Origin: Pyrobaculum sp. 3827-6
Lineage (GTDB): Archaea; Thermoproteota; Thermoprotei; Thermoproteales; Thermoproteaceae
Assembly: GCF_025641885.1 (NCBI RefSeq)
Contig: NZ_JAOTQN010000004.1
Coordinates: 1 to 64,000, forward strand
DNA length: 64,000 nucleotides
Direction: 5' to 3'
The notes beneath the pieces are model-generated. The model saw nothing but the letters and a program-made list of their open reading frames with translations. It ran no database searches and was not told the DNA's origin. Made by a program: the position numbers and the translations under genes. This document shows positions 54,103 through 61,615 of this stretch, piece by piece. Each line of letters begins with the position of its first letter. Positions within the stretch are counted from its first letter, which is position 1.

Positions 54103-55213
54103 GCTTGCGTGGCTGGCGGTTAGGGAGAGGGCCGGCAGGTCGGCGCTAGCCGCCTTGGGCGTCTTCATCGCCTTCCTGGCCCTCGCGACGGCGCTCTCCA
54201 TAGGGGAGACCTTCAAGGGCGTCGTGGAGGAGGCCTTTCAGCGCCTTGGGCTAAACACGGTGTGGATACTGCCCCGGTTTAGGCCACTTACAGAGGCCGA
54301 CGTGGCCACGGTTTCCGCCCTCCTCCCAACGGCTGTGATTATACCGATGACGGGGGAGGGCGCCAAGGCGAGGTTGCCAGACGGCTCCGAGAGGGACGTG
54401 ATGATATACTACGTGCCGCCGGAGGCCGTGGACGTGTTAATTCCGCGGGACGCCTTGAAATCCGGCGTCATGTCGATAGGCGGCTCCCTAGCCCTGGTCT
54501 CCACCAGGGTCAAGATGGCCGGGGACGTACCGCTCGAGCCAGGCATGCCTGTTACGCTGGAGCGCTCGACGGGGCCGCCGCTGGAGGTGACAGCGGCGGG
54601 GGTGGTGGACCTCTCCGGCATCGCTGGTCCACTCGGCGGCGGCGACGTCTTTGTGGACAGAGCCCTCTCCGCGGTGGAGGGCTACGCCTTGATCTACGTC
54701 ATCACGGACAGCCCCCAGACGGCGGAGAAGGCGGCGGCCCGGCTGACGCCCTACTTCCCAGACGCCACCATTCTCTCCCCCCAGGTACTGGCGCGACAGG
54801 TTGGGCAGTTCGCCGCCATTGCCCAGCTGGGGCTCGGCGTCTTGGCCGGCGTAAGCGCCTTGATAACCGCTATGTGGCTCTACGACACCATGACAATATC
54901 TATTCTGCAGAGGACGAAGGAAATCGGCATAATGAGGGCCGTCGGGTTCAAGAGGAGGCACATCCTCGCGGTGATACTCGCCGAGTCTCTCATTGTAATA
55001 GCCATGGGCATCGCCGCCGCGCTACCGGCACTGTTCCTCATCTCGCAGATATCAATCCCCATAGGCTTCGGCGCCGCACTGAAACTCAGAATAGCCCCCG
55101 TGGCCGTGCTCGCCTCAGCCGCGGTGGTGCTGGCCGCCAATCTGCTAGGCGCCCTGGCCCCCGCCTGCAGAGCAAGTAGACTAAACATAGTAGACGCCCT
55201 CAGATACGAATAG
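54083..55213 (+). CDS. FtsX/MacB-like ABC transporter permease
   Basis: 376 residues: an N-terminal helix (LAALGVFIAFLALATALSIG), a ~200-residue extracellular domain, and three C-terminal helices with TKEIGIMRAVGFKRRHILAV, the conserved FtsX coupling region, ending in ASRLNIVDALRYE. A permease of this type needs an ATPase, but none is adjacent. The GTG at 54083 lies inside the end of the previous gene. The 250 nt downstream show no gene. Confidence 0.82.
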   Translation: MLPDVARLAWLAVRERAGRSALAALGVFIAFLALATALSIGETFKGVVEEAFQRLGLNTVWILPRFRPLTEADVATVSALLPTAVIIPMTGEGAKARLPDGSERDVMIYYVPPEAVDVLIPRDALKSGVMSIGGSLALVSTRVKMAGDVPLEPGMPVTLERSTGPPLEVTAAGVVDLSGIAGPLGGGDVFVDRALSAVEGYALIYVITDSPQTAEKAAARLTPYFPDATILSPQVLARQVGQFAAIAQLGLGVLAGVSALITAMWLYDTMTISILQRTKEIGIMRAVGFKRRHILAVILAESLIVIAMGIAAALPALFLISQISIPIGFGAALKLRIAPVAVLASAAVVLAANLLGALAPACRASRLNIVDALRYE

Positions 55214-55467
55214 AGATGCGAGAGGCAAGGGCTCCACAGCCGCCATCAACCTGGGCGTAGTGCGGTTTAGGGAGGGGTGCCGAACTACCAGCCGCGCGTT
55301 TCAAGTCTGTAGCCGCGGGTCAGACACGCGCCTACTGTACGACTTTCGGCATTGCTCCGGCAGTGTCCAGTGACCCCTCGTCCACGTTGCCGCCATCGTC
55401 ACGGCGGTGACGTAAAGTAGAGGAGACGCCTGGCGAAGACACGCCAGCTGTGGCAAGGGGCCCTGTT

Positions 55468-55755
55468 CTACTCGGTCGGCAGTATTTTAAAGTCTTGGAA
55501 CTCGCCGCGGTACTCCTCCCAGCGCACCTCCAAGTCCTCTACACGGGCGCCGGGGGGCCCCACCCGTGCCCACTGGAGGACCTTCTCCACCGCGTCCTTC
55601 GGCCCCTCCAGCACGGCCTCGACTGTCCTGCCGTCGGATCTGTTCCTGACCCAGCCCTTGACGCCGTGTCTAGTGGCGACCTCTCTCATAGACTGCCTGA
55701 AGAAGACGCCCTGCACCCTCCCCCTTATGAAGACGTGGGCTCTCACCATGTCCAT
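55468..55755 (-). CDS. acyP: Acylphosphatase
   Basis: A 95-residue acylphosphatase: VFIRGRVQGVFFRQSMREVA (phosphate-binding loop with the catalytic Arg) and GVKGWVRNRSDGRTVEAVLE (catalytic Asn). It hydrolyses acyl phosphates such as carbamoyl phosphate. ATG 55755 lies about 24 nt from a CTATAAAAAC box shared with deoC on the other strand. Confidence 0.93.
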   Translation of the reverse strand: MDMVRAHVFIRGRVQGVFFRQSMREVATRHGVKGWVRNRSDGRTVEAVLEGPKDAVEKVLQWARVGPPGARVEDLEVRWEEYRGEFQDFKILPTE

Positions 55756-55773
55756 GCCGGGTTGTGGGAGAAT

Positions 55774-55783
55774 GTTTTTATAG
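55774..55783. promoter_or_regulatory. Shared bidirectional TATA-like box (acyP / deoC)
   Basis: GTTTTTATAG is centred 23-25 nt from both the acyP ATG (55755, minus) and the deoC GTG (55802, plus), so one AT box could serve both leaderless transcripts. Confidence 0.5.
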
Positions 55784-55801
55784 ATGTGGCGCTTTTCCCC
55801 A

Positions 55802-56482
55802 GTGCTCCAGGTGGTGGACTACGCCCTTCTCAAGCCGTACCTGACCGTGGAGGATGTGGCGAGGGGTGCCGCTAGGGCTGAGGAGCTGGGGGTGGCCTCC
55901 TTCTGCGTCAACCCGGTCTACGCCCAGTACGTGAGGCCGCTTCTGAGGAGGGTGAAGCTCTGCGTGGTGGTCGACTTCCCCTTCGGCGCCTCCCAGACCT
56001 GGGAGAGGGCGCAAGCCGTCTCTAGGCTCGCGGAGGTGGCGGAGGAGCTGGACGTCGTGGCGCCGATCGGCTTGGTGAAGTCCCGGAGGTGGGTGGAGGT
56101 GAGGCGGGACCTCGTCAGCGTGGTGGGGGCGGCCGGCGGGAGGGTTGTCAAGGTGATCGTAGAGGAGCCTTATCTCACCGACGAGGAGAGGTACAGGCTG
56201 TACGACATAGTGGCGGAGGCCGGGGCCCACTTTATAAAAAGCTCCACCGGCTTCGCCGAGGAGGCCTACGCCAAGCAGCTGGGCAACCCCGCCCACTCCA
56301 CGCCTGAGAGGGCGGCGGCGATCGCCAGGTACATCAGAGAGAGGGGGTACAGACTGGGGGTGAAGATGGCCGGCGGGATTAGGACAAGGGAGCAGGCCCG
56401 CGCCATTATAGAAGCCATAGGCTTCGGCCTGGACCCGGCGCGGGTTAGGCTGGGGACCTCCACACCTGAGGCCCTCGCGTAA
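55802..56482 (+). CDS. deoC: Deoxyribose-phosphate aldolase
   Basis: 226 residues: DYALLKPYLTVEDV at the start, VVVDFPFGASQT, HFIKSSTGFAEEAY and GVKMAGGIRTREQA (Schiff-base Lys and phosphate loop). It cleaves 2-deoxyribose-5-phosphate to glyceraldehyde-3-phosphate and acetaldehyde. GTG 55802 is preferred to ATG 55784 from promoter spacing. The stop overlaps the next ATG by 1 nt. Confidence 0.92.
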   Translation: MLQVVDYALLKPYLTVEDVARGAARAEELGVASFCVNPVYAQYVRPLLRRVKLCVVVDFPFGASQTWERAQAVSRLAEVAEELDVVAPIGLVKSRRWVEVRRDLVSVVGAAGGRVVKVIVEEPYLTDEERYRLYDIVAEAGAHFIKSSTGFAEEAYAKQLGNPAHSTPERAAAIARYIRERGYRLGVKMAGGIRTREQARAIIEAIGFGLDPARVRLGTSTPEALA

Positions 56483-56898
56483 TGGGGGCCTGCCTCTCCG
56501 TACTCCAGAGGGCATCGGAGGCGCGGGGGGCCATAAACGACGCCTTGAGGATAGCCAGCCGCGGATTTGAGGAACTCAGCGACGAGGAGGTGTGGGCCCT
56601 TCGGTACCAGCTAATTGTGCTCGTGGAGACCCTCGCCTCTATGTGCATAAAGTTCGCGAGGGCGTCGTGGGGCCGCGTGTTTTCCTCCTACCGCGAGTGT
56701 CTAAGGGAGGTGGACAGGGGGCTGGGGACCGGCTGTGGAGAGGTCCTAGCCGCCTTGGTGGGGCTCCGCAACCTCCTCGTCCATAGATACTTCGCAGTGG
56801 ACGACAGAAGGGTGTACGACGCGGTGAAGAGCGACTTCAAATGCGTTCTCGAATTTATCAAGAGGGTTGAGGAAAATGCGCCCTGTCTACCAAGTTAG
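56482..56898 (+). CDS. HEPN/HepT-like protein with intact RX4HXY motif
   Basis: A 138-residue helical protein ending with a canonical motif R96-NLLV-H101-R-Y103, as in HepT toxins: Arg and His are RNase residues and Tyr is the AMPylation site. It begins in the TAATG overlap with deoC, so it may be co-transcribed with a housekeeping gene. It overlaps the MNT gene by 23 nt. Confidence 0.82.
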   Translation: MGACLSVLQRASEARGAINDALRIASRGFEELSDEEVWALRYQLIVLVETLASMCIKFARASWGRVFSSYRECLREVDRGLGTGCGEVLAALVGLRNLLVHRYFAVDDRRVYDAVKSDFKCVLEFIKRVEENAPCLPS

Positions 56899-57250
56899 GC
56901 TGGACGAGGTTCTGGAGAAGTTGAGGAGGGCGGCCGGCGGCAGGAGGCTGGCCGTGCTGTTCGGCTCCGCCGCGGAGTCGGAGGTGGTGCACGACATCGA
57001 TGTCCTCATCGACGGCTCGGATCTGGGAGAGGCCCTCCGCCTCGCGGCCGAGATAGAGGAGGCCCTGGGCGTCCCCGCAGACGTGGTGCCCGCCGGATTC
57101 GCGCCGCCTTGCCTCGTCGCCGAGGCCCTGACGCGGGGCGTCGTGGTGGCCGCCGACTGGGACTACTACGACGAGCTACTGTACCTCTCAGTGGGGCAGT
57201 GCCAAGACCTCAAGATTAAGCTTAGAGAAGCGGGGATTAACATCCCTTAA
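56876..57250 (+). CDS. MNT-type nucleotidyltransferase with shortened GS-DxD loop
   Basis: 124 residues from ATG 56876: LFGSAAESEVVHDIDVLIDG carries the GS and DxD of MNT enzymes, but only eight residues separate them, against ten in the other two MNT proteins here. It lacks the usual central Gly. It is the partner of the upstream HEPN protein (23-nt overlap). Confidence 0.78.
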   Translation: MRPVYQVRLDEVLEKLRRAAGGRRLAVLFGSAAESEVVHDIDVLIDGSDLGEALRLAAEIEEALGVPADVVPAGFAPPCLVAEALTRGVVVAADWDYYDELLYLSVGQCQDLKIKLREAGINIP

Positions 57251-57440
57251 CCCCCTTTTGTAGCACCTATTCGGCACAGACGCTACGTGGCCCACTTTCC
57301 CAGCTACGTGGGAACGGAAACTAGACCGCGTTCACGTACAGGCATGAGACTTAAGACTATGCCGTAGTCCATCGCCACGTTGACGGTATGTACATGGTGG
57401 CGCGTCACGCGGCAATCTATCAACGGCCTCACATTATCAA

Positions 57441-57456
57441 TAATTATATATAATTA
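57441..57456. repeat. 16-nt perfect AT palindrome
   Basis: TAATTATATATAATTA is its own reverse complement. It lies in an AT-rich 270-nt intergenic region, about 50 nt upstream of the TATA-like box of the membrane-protein cassette. Possible operator; no cognate regulator is proven. Confidence 0.6.
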
Positions 57457-57502
57457 AGAATTTCGAATTATTTAGTAACATTATATCCTAATAATCTAGA
57501 AA

Positions 57503-57512
57503 AAATTTAAAG
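57503..57512 (+). promoter_or_regulatory. TATA-like box of the membrane-protein cassette
   Basis: AATTTAAAGA is centred about 24 nt upstream of ATG 57531, in a leaderless arrangement. Confidence 0.55.
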
Positions 57513-57530
57513 AGAAAAATTTTGGGGCAC

Positions 57531-57851
57531 ATGCAAAGCGAAAGAATAGTATTAAATGCAATGTTACTACTAACGCTACTAGCAGTGAACATGGCAATAT
57601 ACGCTACACTCGCCACAGCAAAAACACCAGCCGTAACACCCAACGCAGGACTGTATATATATGGCACATTAGCGAATGATGAGAGAGCAATAAAAGCGGC
57701 AGATTACTTAACTGGTAGAGTAGTTACTGGTTGGGGCGCTGGCACATTTTGGACTTCGGTTCTTTTGAGAGCACTTGGATTTACAATATGGGCTGCTAGA
57801 TTTGCTATAGCTGGTGGAATAGGCATAATGGTCTTTTTCGGCATTGCATAG
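57531..57851 (+). CDS. Small secreted-looking hydrophobic protein
   Basis: 106 residues: a signal-peptide-like start (LNAMLLLTLLAVNMAIYATL) with a possible cleavage near ATLATA, a short polar middle (GTLANDERAIKAADYLTGRV) and a Gly/Ala-rich hydrophobic end (ALGFTIWAARFAIAGGIGIM). The layout resembles secreted amphiphilic peptides or bacteriocin precursors, but no homologue is recognised. Codons are AT-richer than most of the window. It is 4 nt from a gene for a membrane HExxH protein. Confidence 0.65.
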   Translation: MQSERIVLNAMLLLTLLAVNMAIYATLATAKTPAVTPNAGLYIYGTLANDERAIKAADYLTGRVVTGWGAGTFWTSVLLRALGFTIWAARFAIAGGIGIMVFFGIA

Positions 57852-57855
57852 GCTT

Positions 57856-58896
57856 ATGTCAATGAATAATAGAGTGAATCAATTTTTTTCTTCAGTTGGC
57901 GTATTTCTAATCAACTACGCTATATTCATAACTCTTGTAGTGGTATTTCTGATTTTAGAATTTGGGTTTTCAAGTTTTATAGAGAATATATTTATTAGAT
58001 TCATCATGTTTTTAATTATTATACAAACAATAAACGAGATGCTTTTATACGTTTTTGGATTGTGGTATAAAAAGTATTGTAGTTCGTTTTCTGTGAGTGG
58101 TCGAATTACGAAAACGTATATCTGCCTCCTAGACTACTCTCCATTTGGCGCCGTGTTTAGGGGGTTGTTCCTTACCCTTGTCTTAACGCCACGAGAAATT
58201 CTAAGACATGAGTTATACCACGCCCGTGACATAAAACCTCTCTTTGTTATCTTGCTAAGGAATATAGCACTCGCATATTCCGCTTCTCATATAGCCAGCA
58301 TTATGCCAAAAGGTCTAGGTGCGTATTTAAACGTTCTGACCATATATCTAATACTATTAGCAGTTATCGCCGCTGAGTTTGACGCCAGGAGATTTGGCGA
58401 GGGGAAGCCATTCTCGGTGCTGACCTACATGACCCATTCAAATTGGCGGGAGTATTTAAGAGTTGCAATAAAACCTAGAACGCCTGAAGAGGCTACAAAA
58501 ATAAGGTGGGACTTCGTCATACTGAAGCATTGGACAATTGCAATGGCCATGTCTGCGGCAGTTGGTAATGAGTTTTATATTGGGGAGCTTCTGAAAAGTC
58601 CTCCGCTGGTTGTTGTAGCTCTTGTTGGTAGTGTTTCTGCTCTTGCGGTATTTGTCTATATATTGAATGTGTTTTCTCGTCGGTTGTTTGGCGATGTGTT
58701 GGGGTGGTTTGCGGCGCCGGGGGCGGTTCTGGGCGGGGTGTTGCACCCCCTCGCCGGGCTGGCCCTCGCCTTTTTGTCTGTCTGGCTTGTGTCAGATAGG
58801 AAGACGGCTGTCGTCATGACGGCGCTGTCGGTTTTGGTTGTTGCCTATATCTGGGCTATATATCATGTTGCGTATCATTTTGTTAATATTTCTTAA
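57856..58896 (+). CDS. Polytopic membrane protein with HExxH zinc-peptidase motif (M48/M56-like)
   Basis: 346 residues with about eight helices. The motif REILRHELYHARD puts H118-E-L-Y-H122 beside a membrane segment. About 52 residues later, AAEFDARRF offers Glu174 as third zinc ligand, resembling the ExxAD-type motif of M48/M56 peptidases. The C-terminal half has four further helices. It is probably a membrane metallopeptidase; the upstream small protein is a candidate substrate. The first two-thirds is AT-rich. ATG 57856 is preferred to TTG 57844. Confidence 0.65.
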   Translation: MSMNNRVNQFFSSVGVFLINYAIFITLVVVFLILEFGFSSFIENIFIRFIMFLIIIQTINEMLLYVFGLWYKKYCSSFSVSGRITKTYICLLDYSPFGAVFRGLFLTLVLTPREILRHELYHARDIKPLFVILLRNIALAYSASHIASIMPKGLGAYLNVLTIYLILLAVIAAEFDARRFGEGKPFSVLTYMTHSNWREYLRVAIKPRTPEEATKIRWDFVILKHWTIAMAMSAAVGNEFYIGELLKSPPLVVVALVGSVSALAVFVYILNVFSRRLFGDVLGWFAAPGAVLGGVLHPLAGLALAFLSVWLVSDRKTAVVMTALSVLVVAYIWAIYHVAYHFVNIS

Positions 58897-59125
58897 TAAC
58901 TTTATATTTGCGGTGTTGATTTACTTGTCGCCTAGGCCTTACTCGATGGCATTGCTGGCGGCTGCCGGGGTTTTGTTAGTTGTTGTGGCCGTGACCGTCC
59001 CAGTGTCTATTGTCGTGACGTTGTTAGAGGGCGTAGCGTATTACGCGGCTTGGAGGCGGAGGCTTTATATAGCGGCGCCGCTTCTGGCCCTCGGTGCCTA
59101 CCTAGAGTGTATACAACTATGTTGA
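58865..59125 (+). CDS. Small three-helix membrane protein in the peptidase cassette
   Basis: An 86-residue protein: helices LRIILLIFLNNFIFAVLIY, ALLAAAGVLLVVVAVTVPVS and a short C-terminal one. It overlaps the peptidase gene by 32 nt and the next gene by 7 nt, so translation is coupled. Unknown function. Confidence 0.6.
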   Translation: MLRIILLIFLNNFIFAVLIYLSPRPYSMALLAAAGVLLVVVAVTVPVSIVVTLLEGVAYYAAWRRRLYIAAPLLALGAYLECIQLC

Positions 59126-59511
59126 AAGTTGCGATATATTACGGCTTTTTGCTCGGCTTGGCGCTGGGGGCGGCGCTGGGGGTTGTTGCATATTTCGAGA
59201 CTGTGGCGCTTGCCCGCGGGGCTGGGCTGGGAGAGGTGGAGGTCACAGCTTTCGCCGTCGCCGTGGCCGGGGGCGCCGTCGTGGGTGGGGTTATTCTTTG
59301 GAGTTTCGGCGGCTTGCTTGCCGGCTTGTTGTGGCGTCGGGTTGTTTTGCCGTGGCCTTTGTTTGGCGCCGCGGTTGGGCTGTTGGTGGCGGCGGTGGAT
59401 ATGGCTCTGTATATAGCAAGCCAGTTAGAACCCGATCCCAAGTTCATTCCGGTGCACGTAGCAATAGGCATAGCGCTAGCCGCTATTCTGAAGCGAAAAA
59501 AGACGAGCTAA
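59119..59511 (+). CDS. Four-helix membrane protein in the peptidase cassette
   Basis: A 130-residue protein with Gly/Ala-rich helices (GFLLGLALGAALGVVAYF, VAVAGGAVVGGVILWSFGG) and a basic C-terminus (LKRKKTS). ATG 59119 overlaps the previous gene. GC content is back to the level of the rest of the window. Unknown function; possibly a transport or immunity protein. Confidence 0.6.
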   Translation: MLKVAIYYGFLLGLALGAALGVVAYFETVALARGAGLGEVEVTAFAVAVAGGAVVGGVILWSFGGLLAGLLWRRVVLPWPLFGAAVGLLVAAVDMALYIASQLEPDPKFIPVHVAIGIALAAILKRKKTS

Positions 59512-59614
59512 GCCGTAGCGGCGTAGGAGCGAAATCGCCCTTCTGAACTAATCTTTAGTAGTCGGCTAAGTCCTTCTCGACGGCGCTGGGGGTGGTGTTG
59601 ATCTCTTGGGTCTA

Positions 59615-59977
59615 CTACCGCTTACCTGTGAGGAGTTTCCACAGGGCGAGGGAAACCACGCCGAGGCCTACGAGTATGGGGAGCGCGGGTAGCCACCTCT
59701 CCACGATTTCCCAGGCCTCTGCCTCTCTGCCGGCTCTGCGGAGCTCAACGGCGTCTCCCAGCTCTCTCCTGGCCTGTTCTCTCCACTCCTCCAGCGTCTT
59801 GCGCCCGGCTTCTGTCAAGACGTAGCGGGCGCCTCTTCTCTCCACGTAGCCCCTCTCCTGGAGGGTGTTGATTATAGCCTCTACGTCGTGGGGCTCCATG
59901 TCTAGCATCTTGCTGATCCTGCCGGGGGGCGTTCCTGAGGCGAGGGCCTCCAGGACGAGGTAGTACTCGATCTTCAC
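59615..59977 (-). CDS. Winged-helix protein with C-terminal membrane helix
   Basis: 120 residues from GTG 59977: EYYLVLEALASGTPPGRISK and HDVEAIINTLQERGYVERRG are clearly homologous to the protein at 6966-7436, followed by a charged helix and ALPILVGLGVVSLALWKLL, a single membrane helix ending GKR. A TATATATT box about 25 nt upstream favours 59977 over 59998. It is convergent with the peptidase cassette and a candidate regulator of it (inference). Confidence 0.72.
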   Translation of the reverse strand: MKIEYYLVLEALASGTPPGRISKMLDMEPHDVEAIINTLQERGYVERRGARYVLTEAGRKTLEEWREQARRELGDAVELRRAGREAEAWEIVERWLPALPILVGLGVVSLALWKLLTGKR

Positions 59978-60006
59978 GCAGGTGTCCCGCTCCGTCAATA
60001 TATACT

Positions 60007-61095
60007 TTACGGCCTTTTCCTATTCATCCAGAGGACGAAGAGAATTGCCGCTATGATTATCACCACCCATATCAGTATGTGCAGTCCGTAGCCGCCTCCC
60101 CTTGCGGCCGCCGTGGTGGTCGTGGGCTGAGTGGCGGCGGTTGTGGTGGGCTGGGTTCTCGTCGCGGGGGGCGTTGCGGGGGTTGTCGCCGTCTGTGTGG
60201 TGGCTGGCGTCCTGCCGCCGGCTTCTCTGTACCACTGTAGCACCAGGGCCTTGAGGCGCTGGGCTAGCTGGGGGTTGTGGATTAGGAGGCCGACTTCTCT
60301 GTTCCTCTGTATTGAGTAGTAGCCGATGTTTATCGAGCCGACGTAGACGTAGTCGCCTACTACAATTATCTTGGCTACGACGTCCTCGTCCACTGCGGTG
60401 TTTATGTCGGCGTCTGTCCTAGCCACCACGGCGTAGTACGTGGGGTGCTGGAGGATTAGGGGGACTAGGCCGGAGTCTGTGTATATCTGTTCCATGGCTA
60501 TGTACAGCTCGCCGGGCTGGCTGAGTATCCACTCGAGGCCGTCTTGGGAGTTTACCGGCGACACCAATACGCCGGGGTAGTTGTAGCGGGGGTACACCCC
60601 GCGGTAGTCGTTGAGGATTATGGTGGCCAGCTGGCGGGCGAGGGTGGCGTTGTGGATCACCAGCATCACCCCCTTGTTTTTGCCGAAGCCCGAGGCCGTT
60701 GGGTTGATGTTGCCTATTATGACTGTCTTGTTGTCTATGACGTATAGCTTTGTGTGGACGTTGGGGAAGTCGCCGTTCCACCTAACCTTCACGCCGTTGC
60801 TCTCCATGTAGCTGGCGAGCTCCTTTGCCTGCTGGGGGACTCCGCCGTATACCTTAGCCGAGAGGACTACGTAGACATCGACGCCCCGCTTGGCGGCCTC
60901 GACTAGGGCGTCGGCAAGGGGTTTGTAGGTGAGGACGTAGACCTCTACGTACACCGACTGCTTCGCCCCCTTGACGTAGTCTACAATTTTTGTAGTGTTT
61001 ACGGGAGAGATCAGCACCGAATTAACTTCAAGTCTTATGGGCGACGCGGCCAGTACGAATAACGCCGCCAGAAGCGCCAGTATTAAGAGGCGCAT
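60007..61095 (-). CDS. Extracellular, membrane-anchored phospholipase D-like protein
   Basis: 362 residues: a signal peptide (LLILALLAALFVLAAS) and a PLD repeat with intact HKD (VHTKLYVIDNKTVIIGNIN, H114, K116, D121). A second repeat follows in which the motif reads VAKIIVVGDYVYVGSIN, so His is Val and Asp is Gly. A Thr/Pro/Ala-rich linker and a C-terminal helix (ILIWVVIIIAAILFVLW) with RKRP follow. It could cleave phosphodiesters outside the cell as a dimer, or have lost activity. Confidence 0.78.
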   Translation of the reverse strand: MRLLILALLAALFVLAASPIRLEVNSVLISPVNTTKIVDYVKGAKQSVYVEVYVLTYKPLADALVEAAKRGVDVYVVLSAKVYGGVPQQAKELASYMESNGVKVRWNGDFPNVHTKLYVIDNKTVIIGNINPTASGFGKNKGVMLVIHNATLARQLATIILNDYRGVYPRYNYPGVLVSPVNSQDGLEWILSQPGELYIAMEQIYTDSGLVPLILQHPTYYAVVARTDADINTAVDEDVVAKIIVVGDYVYVGSINIGYYSIQRNREVGLLIHNPQLAQRLKALVLQWYREAGGRTPATTQTATTPATPPATRTQPTTTAATQPTTTTAAARGGGYGLHILIWVVIIIAAILFVLWMNRKRP

Positions 61096-61114
61096 ATAGC
61101 CGCCTCCGCACGTC

Positions 61115-61615
61115 TTATAAAGTTTTGCGTTTTAGAAGTCTGTACCAGAGGCGCCTCGCCGTGTATTCAAACCCCAGCGTCTTGGCTATCTCCACCGCCG
61201 TCTTCATCTTCTGCCTAAGCTCCTCGGGGCTGTGGGGATTTGTCACGCCGCCTGCCCCGGGCGCCCAGTCGTACACCACCACGAGGCGCCTCGCCACCCT
61301 CTCCATCTCCAGCAAGGCTCTGCGCACGTCTTTAAAGTGGTGTAGCGCCACGACGGAGATCGCGGAGTCGCACGCGGCGTCGCGGTAGGGCAGGGCCTCC
61401 GCCGGCGCCAGGTCTAGCCTAAGCATGCCGATCTCCACGAACTGCCGGAAGCGGCTCCTCAGGCTCGTCACCGCGCCGGGGTCGACGTCCACCGCGCAGA
61501 CCCTCACCCCCCTCCTCAGGAGGTACTCCGTCGAGGCGCCGAAGCCGGCTCCCACGTCGACTGCGGAACTCCCCAGATTCAAGGCGTCTAGGTCTTGGAA
61601 AATCTCCTCTATCAC
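61115..61615 (-). CDS. Class I SAM-dependent methyltransferase
   Basis: A 166-residue protein: motif I AVDVGAGFGASTEYL, CAVDVDPGAV and SAISVVALHHFKDVRRALLE match Methyltransf_11. The C-terminal lid is short. The substrate is unknown. It overlaps the upstream hydrolase gene by 4 nt (ATGA-like), so the two form an operon. Confidence 0.8.
   Translation of the reverse strand: MIEEIFQDLDALNLGSSAVDVGAGFGASTEYLLRRGVRVCAVDVDPGAVTSLRSRFRQFVEIGMLRLDLAPAEALPYRDAACDSAISVVALHHFKDVRRALLEMERVARRLVVVYDWAPGAGGVTNPHSPEELRQKMKTAVEIAKTLGFEYTARRLWYRLLKRKTL

Noticed and set aside
55214-55467. The 250-nt gap after the FtsX-like gene as a possible tRNA or structured RNA
   Set aside because: No cloverleaf, T-loop sequence or C/D boxes found by eye; no open frame of note.
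57290-57340. CTACGTGGC and CTACGTGGG direct repeat as a regulatory repeat
   Set aside because: Only two imperfect copies, not aligned with any promoter.
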